From Strigamia acuminata (Eukaryota > Arthropoda > Chilopoda > Geophilomorpha > Linotaeniidae): 64,000 bases of DNA. Position 1 is the first letter of the stretch. The number at the start of each line of letters is the position of its first letter. The translations under genes were made by a program, and so were the position numbers. The notes under the pieces are model-generated. The model did no database searches. It was not told the origin of the DNA and worked only from the letters and a program-made list of their open reading frames with translations. This document shows positions 1 to 9,912 of this stretch, piece after piece. The DNA lies in contig OX442323.1 in NCBI GenBank assembly GCA_949358305.1, positions 7,936,001-8,000,000 on the forward strand, given 5' to 3'.

Positions 1-2497
1 CCCAAACATTTCAACTTTTTCCGAACATTTCAACTTTTTCCGAAATCGCAACCCGACTTTAAACACCCATAAAAAGAGAACCGCGCACAGGAAACCTCTC
101 AAACTTTTTTTGGCACTTCCTTGACTCATCCCTAAGACACTCAACAAGTTTCAGCACCTCACACCTTCTGATAGTTGAGTTACACACTCCCAAACATAGC
201 AACTTTCCTCGAACATTTCAACTTTTTCCGAAATCGCAACCCGACTTCAAACACCCATAAAATAAGAACCGCGCACAGGAAACCTCTCAAACTTTTTTTG
301 GCACTTCCTTGACTCATCCCTAAGACACTCAACAAGTTTCAGCACCTCACACCTTCTGATAGTTGAGTTACACACTCCCAAACATTTCAACTTTTTCCGA
401 ACATTTCAACTTTTTCCGAAATCGCAACCCGACTTCAAACACCCATAAAATAAGAACCGCGCACAGGAAACCTCTCAAACTTTTTTTGGCACTTCCTTGA
501 CTCATCCCTAAGACACTCAACAAGTTTCAGCACCTCACACCTTCTGATAGTTGAGTTACACACTCCCAAACATTTCAACTTTTTCCGAACATTTCAACTT
601 TTTCCGAAATCGCAACCCGACTTTAAACACCCATAAAATGAGAACCGCGCACAGGAAACCTCTCAAACTTTTTTTGGCACTTCCTTGACTCATCCCTAAG
701 ACACTCAACAAGTTTCAGCACCTCACACCTTCTGATAGTTGAGTTACACACTCCCAAACATTTCAACTTTTTCCGAACATTTCAACTTTTTCCGAAATCG
801 CAACCCGACTTTAAACACCCATAAAATGAGAACCGCGCACAGGAAACCTCTCAAACTTTTTTTGGCACTTCCTTGACTCATCCCTAAGACACTCAACAAG
901 TTTCAGCACCTCACACCTTCTGATAGTTGAGTTACACACTCCCAAACATTTCAACTTTTTCCGAACATTTCAACTTTTTCCGAAATCGCAACCCGACTTC
1001 AAACACCCATAAAAAGAGAACCGCGCACAGGAAACCTCTCAAACTTTTTTTGGCACTTCCTTGACTCATCCCTAAGACACTCAACAAGTTTCAGCACCTC
1101 ACACCTTCTGATAGTTGAGTTACACACTCCCAAACATTTCAACTTTTTCCGAACATTTCAACTTTTTCCGAACATTTCAACTTTTTCCGAAATCGCAACC
1201 CGACTTCAAACACCCATAAAAAGAGAACCGCGCACAGGAAACCTCTCAAACTTTTTTTGGCACTTCCTTGACTCATCCCTAAGACACTCAACAAGTTTCA
1301 GCACCTCACACCTTCTGATAGTTGAGTTACACACTCCCAAACATTTCAACTTTTTCCGAACATTTCAACTTTTTCCGAACATTTCAACTTTTTCCGAAAT
1401 CGCAACCCGACTTCAAACACCCATAAAATAAGAACCGCGCACAGGAAACCTCTCAAACTTTTTTTGGCACTTCCTTGACTCATCCCTAAGACACTCAACA
1501 AGTTTCAGCACCTCACACCTTCTGATAGTTGAGTTACACACTCCCAAACATAGCAACTTTCCTCGAACATTTCAACTTTTTCCGAAATCGCAACCCGACT
1601 TCAAACACCCATAAAAAGAGAACCGCGCACAGGAAACCTCTCAAACTTTTTTTGGCACTTCCTTGACTCATCCCTAAGACACTCAACAAGTTTCAGCACC
1701 TCACACCTTCTGATAGTTGAGTTACACACTCCCAAACATTTCAACTTTTTCCGAACATTTCAACTTTTTCCGAACATTTCAACTTTTTCCGAAATCGCAA
1801 CCCGACTTTAAACACCCATAAAATGAGAACCGCGCACAGGAAACCTCTCAAACTTTTTTTGGCACTTCCTTGACTCATCCCTAAGACACTCAACAAGTTT
1901 CAGCACCTCACACCTTCTGATAGTTGAGTTACACACTCCCAAACATAGCAACTTTCCTCGAACATTTCAACTTTTTCCGAAATCGCAACCCGACTTCAGC
2001 ACCTCACACCTTCTGATAGTTGAGTTACACACTCCCAAACATAGCAACTTTCCTCGAACATTTCAACTTTTTCCGAAATCGCAACCCGACTTCAAACACC
2101 CATAAAAAGAGAACCGCGCACAGGAAACCTCTCAAACTTTTTTTGGCACTTCCTTGACTCATCCCTAAGACACTCAACAAGTTTCAGCACCTCACACCTT
2201 CTGATAGTTGAGTTACACACTCCCAAACATAGCAACTTTCCTCGAACATTTCAACTTTTTCCGAAATCGCAACCCGACTTCAAACACCCATAAAAAGAGA
2301 ACCGCGCACAGGAAACCTCTCAAACTTTTTTTGGCACTTCCTTGACTCATCCCTAAGACACTCAACAAGTTTCAGCACCTCACACCTTCTGATTGTTGAG
2401 TTACACACTCCCAAACATAGCAACTTTCCTCGAACATTTCAACTTTTTCCGAAATTGCAACCCGACTTCAAACACCCATAAAAAGAGAACCGCGCAC
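1..2497. repeat. 188-bp satellite array
   Basis: Head-to-tail repeat with units starting near 1, 189, 377, 565, 753, 941, 1129, 1336, 1543, 1731, 1938, 2034, 2222 and 2410. The basic period is 188 bp. Some units are 207 bp because a 19-bp sub-repeat (core gaacatttcaactttttcc) is present two or three times. A second variant replaces part of that sub-repeat with catagcaactttcctcg. The unit starting at 1938 is truncated to about 96 bp. Copies otherwise differ by single bases only. The array runs off the left edge and no gene is visible in it. Confidence 0.97.
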
Positions 2498-4449
2498 AGC
2501 GGGCTCCCCAGCGGGCTCCCCAGCGGGCTCCCCAGCGGGCTCCCCAGCGGGCTCCCCAGCGGGCTCCCCAGCGGGCTCCCCAGCGGGCTCCCCAGCGGGC
2601 TCCCCAGCGGGCTCCCCAGCGGGCTCCCCAGCGGGCTCCCCAGCGGGCTCCCCAGCGGGCTCCCCAGCGGGCTCCCCAGCGGGCTCCCCAGCGGGCTCCC
2701 CAGCGGGCTCCCCAGCGGGCTCCCCAGCGGGCTCCCCAGCGGGCTCCCCAGCGGGCTCCCCAGCGGGCTCCCCAGCGGGCTCCCCAGCGGGCTCCCCAGC
2801 GGGCTCCCCAGCGGGCTCCCCAGCGGGCTCCCCAGCGGGCTCCCCAGCGGGCTCCCCAGCGGGCTCCCCAGCGGGCTCCCCAGCGGGCTCCCCAGCGGGC
2901 TCCCCAGCGGGCTCCCCAGCGGGCTCCCCAGCGGGCTCCCCAGCGGGCTCCCCAGCGGGCTCCCCAGCGGGCTCCCCAGCGGGCTCCCCAGCGGGCTCCC
3001 CAGCGGGCTCCCCAGCGGGCTCCCCAGCGGGCTCCCCAGCGGGCTCCCCAGCGGGCTCCCCAGCGGGCTCCCCAGCGGGCTCCCCAGCGGGCTCCCCAGC
3101 GGGCTCCCCAGCGGGCTCCCCAGCGGGCTCCCCAGCGGGCTCCCCAGCGGGCTCCCCAGCGGGCTCCCCAGCGGGCTCCCCAGCGGGCTCCCCAGCGGGC
3201 TCCCCAGCGGGCTCCCCAGCGGGCTCCCCAGCGGGCTCCCCAGCGGGCTCCCCAGCGGGCTCCCCAGCGGGCTCCCCAGCGGGCTCCCCAGCGGGCTCCC
3301 CAGCGGGCTCCCCAGCGGGCTCCCCAGCGGGCTCCCCAGCGGGCTCCCCAGCGGGCTCCCCAGCGGGCTCCCCAGCGGGCTCCCCAGCGGGCTCCCCAGC
3401 GGGCTCCCCAGCGGGCTCCCCAGCGGGCTCCCCAGCGGGCTCCCCAGCGGGCTCCCCAGCGGGCTCCCCAGCGGGCTCCCCAGCGGGCTCCCCAGCGGGC
3501 TCCCCAGCGGGCTCCCCAGCGGGCTCCCCAGCGGGCTCCCCAGCGGGCTCCCCAGCGGGCTCCCCAGCGGGCTCCCCAGCGGGCTCCCCAGCGGGCTCCC
3601 CAGCGGGCTCCCCAGCGGGCTCCCCAGCGGGCTCCCCAGCGGGCTCCCCAGCGGGCTCCCCAGCGGGCTCCCCAGCGGGCTCCCCAGCGGGCTCCCCAGC
3701 GGGCTCCCCAGCGGGCTCCCCAGCGGGCTCCCCAGCGGGCTCCCCAGCGGGCTCCCCAGCGGGCTCCCCAGCGGGCTCCCCAGCGGGCTCCCCAGCGGGC
3801 TCCCCAGCGGGCTCCCCAGCGGGCTCCCCAGCGGGCTCCCCAGCGGGCTCCCCAGCGGGCTCCCCAGCGGGCTCCCCAGCGGGCTCCCCAGCGGGCTCCC
3901 CAGCGGGCTCCCCAGCGGGCTCCCCAGCGGGCTCCCCAGCGGGCTCCCCAGCGGGCTCCCCAGCGGGCTCCCCAGCGGGCTCCCCAGCGGGCTCCCCAGC
4001 GGGCTCCCCAGCGGGCTCCCCAGCGGGCTCCCCAGCGGGCTCCCCAGCGGGCTCCCCAGCGGGCTCCCCAGCGGGCTCCCCAGCGGGCTCCCCAGCGGGC
4101 TCCCCAGCGGGCTCCCCAGCGGGCTCCCCAGCGGGCTCCCCAGCGGGCTCCCCAGCGGGCTCCCCAGCGGGCTCCCCAGCGGGCTCCCCAGCGGGCTCCC
4201 CAGCGGGCTCCCCAGCGGGCTCCCCAGCGGGCTCCCCAGCGGGCTCCCCAGCGGGCTCCCCAGCGGGCTCCCCAGCGGGCTCCCCAGCGGGCTCCCCAGC
4301 GGGCTCCCCAGCGGGCTCCCCAGCGGGCTCCCCAGCGGGCTCCCCAGCGGGCTCCCCAGCGGGCTCCCCAGCGGGCTCCCCAGCGGGCTCCCCAGCGGGC
4401 TCCCCAGCGGGCTCCCCAGCGGGCTCCCCAGCGGGCTCCCCAGCGGGCT
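2498..4449. repeat. 12-bp GC-rich minisatellite, about 162 copies
   Basis: Perfect tandem copies of agcgggctcccc with no variant seen in 1.95 kb. The last satellite unit stops at its ccgcgcacag segment and the 12-mer array starts there. Because 12 is divisible by 3 and the unit has no stop in any frame, all six frames are open, so the long Gly-Leu-Pro-Ser reading frame is a by-product and not a gene. One strand carries GGGG every 12 bases, and each unit has one CpG. Confidence 0.97.
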
Positions 4450-5058
4450 ATAAGAGACGGAATTTGAGCAAGAGAAGATTTATCATTTATTTTACTCTTA
4501 TTTTTCTATGTATAACTTTATTCTTTATAATGTTTTTTAATATTTATTTTATCAGATTAAACCCGACCTGTTAGTTTTATAAAGAAACACTTTGCATATT
4601 TATTAGGGCTAGTTGGGAATACTTGATTGGTTTAATTGTAAGATTAAATTAATCAAGTTGTTTTAATCAAGATTAAGATTTGTATTTAGTATTTTTGAAG
4701 ATTTAGTATCCGTAAGTCCCGTCGTGGCAATCGAATTAGTTAGATTTTGGGTGTTTTATTAGAAGATTTTATTAATTAACACTCAGGATCACTACAAAAC
4801 ATAGCGGCTTTTATTACCATATGCAGATTTGTAGCATCATACCTAGCCTTGCTAAAAATCAACCAGTTGTAAGTTATAATTATATGTTGACTAAAAGAGA
4901 GCCACCCAAATGTGATGACTGCACCGTGTTCATTTGTGTTTTTGGCCTAGGGCTAGTAATGCAACTGCTTCTAAAAGTTGGCAAATTTCTCTTTGAGTAA
5001 TTTCTATAAGTACAGTATTAAAAAAATATTTTATAATTTACTTAATTTACAAATTTAG
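4450..5058. other. Non-coding AT-rich stretch
   Basis: AT-rich sequence following the minisatellite. A short possible first exon (ATG at 4821, donor-like GT at 4869) is in phase 0 and would not join in frame with the phase-2 acceptor at 5059. I see no other gene signal. Confidence 0.5.
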
Positions 5059-6680
5059 GAGGCACGGATATAGCCAGCAATCTAATGAGAATTTACAGAT
5101 GCTGGAAGTAGAAGCCGACCTGCATAATGACGGCGTCATTACCGATGACATGTGGCAAAACTTTTATTTGGCACACTATGGATGGTTTGGTCCTTCACTG
5201 GACGCCTTAAGGAACCACCTGGCTCGCCTGCCCCCTCTGAGGTATTTTGTTCAAAATATTTACGTACGGACATAAATCACGGACTGCTTATGACGTCCTT
5301 TATGGACTGATGTTAAAGGTTAAAATGTTTTATTTTGTTTTATTTCTGTAGAACATAACATAAAAAGAATCCATAGGAATGGATTGGACCAATAATATAT
5401 AAATTTAGGTTATTTTAGACTATTTTGAAATAATTTTGGTCTAAAATACTATTTCCAGGCATATTTTAGACAAATAATGCAAAAATATTGCGTTAAAATG
5501 CCGTTTATTAGGCTTATTTGTCATAAAACGATGTATTTTTGGGTTATTTTCGATCCTTTTTAACAATCGAGGGCAAAAATGTTATTATTAGACCCATTTT
5601 GGCTTTTTTCGGCTGGGTTTTTATTTATTCGTCCATTTTTTCGTGTTTTAGGATTTATTTTAATTCGTGCATTCGTGCATGTCAGAAGTTTCATAAAAGA
5701 AGATATGAAGCGTGCAGATAATTTGAAAAAGAGAAAACAAAAGATATTGGATGTAGAAGCTGGCGTTAATTGGAAAACTAAAAGAATTCTTCAACAGAAT
5801 GCAAGCCAATCCCAATGCTTGGACGTATTCGTCCAAGGCCAATGTAGGGCATCATTTTCCAATGTTTTCGGCATACGAAATCAGAAGTGAAATTCTGACA
5901 CAATGACTTTATTTCTCTCTTCATGCTGTTTTGTGGCCGCGGTCTGGACTATTATAAAATTGAATAATTTTCGCAATGAAATTATTTTGAAAAATAATCA
6001 GACTAATAAAAATGAAAGCTTGCTAGAAATCTTATTTTGGATTTTCTCAATCTCATTCCTTATTGTAGCGGGAAATTTTATAATCAGGAAACTATTCGGG
6101 TAATTTAATATTACAAAAACAATATTTTTTAAAATAGTACAATCTACAAATTTACAATCTATCTAGGCGTCATAGTAGATATTCACAACATCGATTTATA
6201 TGTGAATGCTGAACTTAACAACGGTGGCGAAATAAATGAGCCCATGTGGCAGAATTTTCAGAATCAACATTACCCAGGTTGGTTTAATTATTTATTTGGC
6301 CCTTCCATTGAGGCCCTAAGAAATCACTTAGCAAGAATGCAACTACCATTTATAGAAAATATTTTTATTTAATTGTCTGATGGAAATAAATTAATTATTA
6401 TTAAATATTTAGAAAGCATTGTTACAGTGCCAAATCAGATGAAAATTTAGTGGATTTAGCCGTTAAAGCCAAACTGAACAATGCAGGAATTATCACTGAC
6501 AACATGTGGACTGCGTTCCACAATCAACACTACACGTCTCTGGGGCCGACAAATGACGCTCTCGGGCACTATCGCCTGACGTCCACATTCGACGGCGACT
6601 ACAAAAAGGAGAATTTAAGAACCACGCCCATCTTTTGCGCTAAATTCCATCTTGCACAAAAATTACTAATAATTGAATAA
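5059..6680 (+). CDS. Unrecognised gene fragment with three copies of one exon module
   Basis: Three diverged copies of an exon of about 60 codons lie in tandem: 5059-5241, about 6167-6351 and 6413-6680. Shared signature: R/K-H-x-Y-S near the start, then N-x-G-x-I-T-D-x-M-W-x-x-F-x-x-x-H-Y, then G-P-S-x-D-A-L-R-N-H-L-A-R. All three begin after a TAG acceptor in the same phase. Copy 1 begins and ends in phase 2 (183 nt), so it could be duplicated or skipped without shifting frame. Copy 2 has a one-base frame slip early on and no GT donor at its end, so it is probably dead. Copy 3 runs into its own C-terminus and stops at 6678-6680. No start codon is assigned. I do not recognise the family. Confidence 0.5.
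5579..6103 (+). other. Two short adjacent ORFs in the intron between exon copies
   Basis: An ORF of 103 codons (5579-5890) starts with about 45 hydrophobic/aromatic residues followed by a Lys/Arg-rich stretch. Twelve bases after its stop, an ORF of 66 codons (5903-6103) has hydrophobic segments at both ends. They are intronless and lie between exon-module copies 1 and 2. In sequence this AT-rich, hydrophobic-looking ORFs arise by chance, and neither matches a family I know. They are recorded because of their tight spacing. Confidence 0.2.
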
Positions 6681-6814
6681 ACGTGAATTATTTGCTTATT
6701 TAAGAACTCTAAACTCCAGTAAGGAGGCTTGCTTGTGCCAAACGTGACGACTTGTGTAATCCATGGCACGTGCAAGTGGTTGGCTCACCATTGTCATCTT
6801 AGTAACCATTTATA

Positions 6815-6942
6815 CAGTGTTGGACTGGAAAGAAATTTAGTACCGGGAATTCTGGATACTTCCGGCCACGGGAACAATTTATACCGAGCCGTAGGGTATA
6901 AAAAAAAATTTCACGGTATCCCACTTGGCCAGTCCAGCATTG
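6815..6942. mobile_element. hAT-like MITE remnant (128 bp)
   Basis: Left end cagtgttggactgg and right end ccagtccagcattg are imperfect inverted repeats (11 of 14 match at the outermost bases). The CAGTG-type start and GGACTGG core resemble hAT terminal repeats. No 8-bp target duplication was found, so the boundaries are provisional. Confidence 0.5.
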
Positions 6943-8200
6943 GGGTTTTGTATCAGAAAGGCAATAGTAGAACAAGTAATTAATATTGAACAAGAAATAT
7001 AAATAAAAAAAGAAAGACAATCGGAAGGTTAGCCCAAGGAGTTTTAAAGGAATGAAAATTGTTGAAAGATTCTTTTTTATCTGTCCATGTATCGCTTTTA
7101 CCGTTAAAAGATTTTATAAACAAACACAAGCAATACAAATATTTTAGTCTAACACTAGAACAGCTAGACTGGTCAAAATGACCCAATAGGTTTCCAATAG
7201 TGCTTTTTGATGCTTTGCATCATAAATCAGCAAACGTGGCATTTTTCTAAAGAAGAATAAAAAAAAGAGAATTAACCTAGAACGACTGCACGCAATCGTC
7301 AAATTGATTTGTTTTAAATTCAGAAACACCTTGGGGTGTCCCCAACAAAGATGAAAAGACAAAGAACCACTCCGTAGGTCATCCAGAAAAAGATGACTGA
7401 AAAATTTTCTACAGTCCCAGAGAAGTCCAACCAAGAGCATTTGAGATTGCTTACAATTAATAGAGCAAGAACCTTGACCATCCTCTGAGCCACCGATTAC
7501 TTTGAAAATAAAAATCAGGCTTCAGAAATCATATCCCAAACTGAACACTTCATGTCATGAAAAAAGGCAAATGCCATTACCAATCACAAAAAATGGCAAA
7601 TCCCGAAAACCCACAAGAGGAGGAGGAGAGCATCAAGCAGAAGAAACTACAAATCAATGGAGAAATTGATAAATAAAAATTCATGACAAATTGGTAAATG
7701 CTTCACTCTGTGCAGCCTTACAATACCAACATTATCCCAACTAGAGCTCTTTCAGCTCTGCAAATTTCTAGCTGTCATTTGCTTGGCAATAGTTGCAATA
7801 TAAAAGAAAGTTATATCAAGTCCAGTGAGATTAATTGATGATACCATAATGCAAAGACAGACTGATATTAAAACGTTTTTGGTGCATACTTTGTTACCAC
7901 AAATGAATGTATTTTGGCACAATGAGCAAACACCATAAGTAGCTGACCATTGGCAGCACATAAAAGGAAACAGTGCAGAAATGTGGGGGAATTCGTTTGG
8001 GATTGTCATCAGTTTATCCAGGACTGACCAACTGATCATTGCCCTCTATCAAACAAACATGAAACAAGCAACACGAAATTCCACATGTCAGAACAAATCT
8101 AAAGAATTGAATTTAAAATACCAAACTAAAGAAAATAAAAAGATATTTCTTGAGTCCATTGAACACTAATAACAAATATATTCATTTTAAATGCATTAGG
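6943..8200. other. Stretch without recognised genes
   Basis: Mixed AT-rich sequence. A 95-codon minus-strand ORF at 7752-8039 contains several cysteines but matches nothing I know and shows no convincing splice context. No TIRs or tandem repeats were seen here. Confidence 0.4.
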
Positions 8201-8203
8201 CTT

Positions 8204-8445
8204 AAAATGGAATCGAAGTGAAATTAAGCTGAAAATGGAATCAGAAGTGAAATTAAGCCTAAAATGGAATCTAGAAGTGGAATTAAGGGTAGAATGACGG
8301 TTTACGGGCGAATCGTCACTACCGATAATGACGGTGATGGTTATTTTTTTTCTTTTTTTCTTAACAAGGGTGATTCGCCCGTAAACCGTCATTCTGCCGA
8401 ATTAAGCCCAAAATGGAATCCAGAAATGAAATTAAGCCTAAAATG
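8204..8445. repeat. 28-31-bp tandem repeat interrupted by a MITE
   Basis: About five degenerate copies of a unit whose core is aaaatggaatc, followed by gaagtgaaattaagcc. Successive cores start near 8204, 8232 and 8261. The array is interrupted at 8288-8398 and resumes in register at about 8407. Confidence 0.85.
8288..8398. mobile_element. 111-bp hairpin MITE with 8-bp target duplication
   Basis: Terminal inverted repeats of about 27 bp (one mismatch) enclose the element; the outermost bases are GGTAGAATGACGG on the left and, read inward on the other strand, GGCAGAATGACGG on the right. It is flanked by GAATTAAG at 8280-8287 and 8399-8406. Removing the element plus one GAATTAAG restores the period of the surrounding tandem repeat. 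An 8-bp duplication fits hAT or P superfamily transposition. No coding capacity. Confidence 0.88.
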
Positions 8446-8476
8446 AATTAAATCAGGAATCAAACCATCTTAGGAG

Positions 8477-8932
8477 TTACTTTAGAATATGGCCCGCTTC
8501 GGAACGGGCCCAAAATTTTTTTATATACTAATTACAACATGCTGAGTCCGAAAATGACATTTAAAATTGTCGGAAATGAAGCGTTCCGGTCGAAAATGCT
8601 GAGTAAAAGCTCTCGTTTACATCAGCCAAAGGACTGTCTGTCTCGTTTTCCTAACAAGGGGGGGCTAGCGCCCCCCCTTGACCCCCGCAAACCTCACCTT
8701 ACCCGGTTTTTTTATGCAAACCAGACAGGGATAATCGAGCAACAAGATAATCAAGCAACAATGGCGGCCAGACAGTCCTTTGGCTGATGTAAACGAGAGC
8801 TTTTACTCAGCATTTTCGACCGGAACGCTTCATTTCCGACAATTTTAAATGTCATTTTCGGACTCAGCATGTTGTAATTAGTATATAAAAAAATTTTGGG
8901 CCCGTTCCGAAGCGGGCCATATTCTAAAGTAA
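8477..8932. mobile_element. Foldback element: perfect 164-bp inverted repeat
   Basis: The left arm 8477-8640 and right arm 8769-8932 are reverse complements, with no mismatch seen when read base by base. The spacer is 128 bp (8641-8768) and contains a short palindrome, ggggggctagcgcccccc. The arms begin ttactttagaatatggcccg. No clear target duplication was found. It has no coding capacity; the apparent ORFs on both strands are the same arm sequence read twice. Confidence 0.9.
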
Positions 8933-8970
8933 GCCCCCATCGGAAGCCAGTTCCTTGGCTGTGCGTGATT

Positions 8971-9038
8971 GAATTCTGCAGAAATACAAAGGAAAAACAA
9001 GGGAATGTGGTGTGAATTCTGCAGAAATACAAAGGAAA
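8971..9038. repeat. 25-bp direct repeat pair
   Basis: A 25-bp word starting gaattctgcagaaatacaaa occurs at 8971-8995 and again at 9014-9038, 43 bp apart. Confidence 0.85.
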
Positions 9039-9912
9039 GAGAATGGAATGTGCTGGTGTCAACGGATAAAAACAACGGCGAAATGGAAGGCAGAGCACAA
9101 CAAACAAAATCTCGTGCTGATCGAGTTACGTGACAGATTATTGTTTAACGTATCATATTGTTTACAGAATTTTCATGATCAGTTTGAATACATTGTATTC
9201 AATTTGATCTAATGCTATCGTAGGACGAACCAACTGTGCCAGTCAGATGCGGTGCATTTCTGCCGCCAAGCGTTATTCGTCGCAACTACACCTTAAAACG
9301 CTCGCATTATCGGACATTTTCTCGTTCCCTCTTCAAATTTAATCGCACTAATAACAAAAAAACAACAAATAACTTACTTCTTTACGGTAAACGGGCTTCA
9401 AACTTCCATCACAAAAGCACACAAATAAAACAGCTAAAACAACGCCAGCAAACCACACCGCCACTTATCCATGTAAACAAAAGGGAATCGATCTTACAAG
9501 TCGCAATATCGATTTTCTAAAACAAACTTTCGCTATTTTCTTTTTTTTTTTTTGATGACCAGTGTTCCATCGTAACAATATCCCAAAATCTAAACTTTAT
9601 CCGCAGCAATTTTGAAATTTTCAAATAAATTCTCTCGCATTTCTCCGTTCCGCACAATTTTTCAAAGCGCGCGCATGCGCACACGACATCGAGTAAACGT
9701 GTGACACGCACGTAGCTGACTGGTTATGGCAGCTGTTGACGTTGCTCGGCTGTGGAAAGTTGTTTGCGAAATAGCTAGCCAGCGTGCATGTATTTTGAGC
9801 GTAATGTTATTACGGGAGACGACTTAAAAACAGAATCAACCTGGTTTCACTTTGATTGCCTCGTAAATCGGACCAGGATACCCACCTCAAACTAAAACTA
9901 AACATTAGGACT
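9039..9912. promoter_or_regulatory. Upstream region of ATG13
   Basis: AT-rich sequence between the foldback element and the ATG13 start. A Met codon at 9856 lies in frame upstream of the chosen start but gives a leader not found in ATG13 proteins. No core promoter motif could be assigned with confidence. Confidence 0.3.

Noticed and set aside
2393-4453. 686-codon ORF of Gly-Leu-Pro-Ser repeats
   Set aside because: It is the 12-bp minisatellite read in frame; all six frames are open and there is no upstream coding signal.
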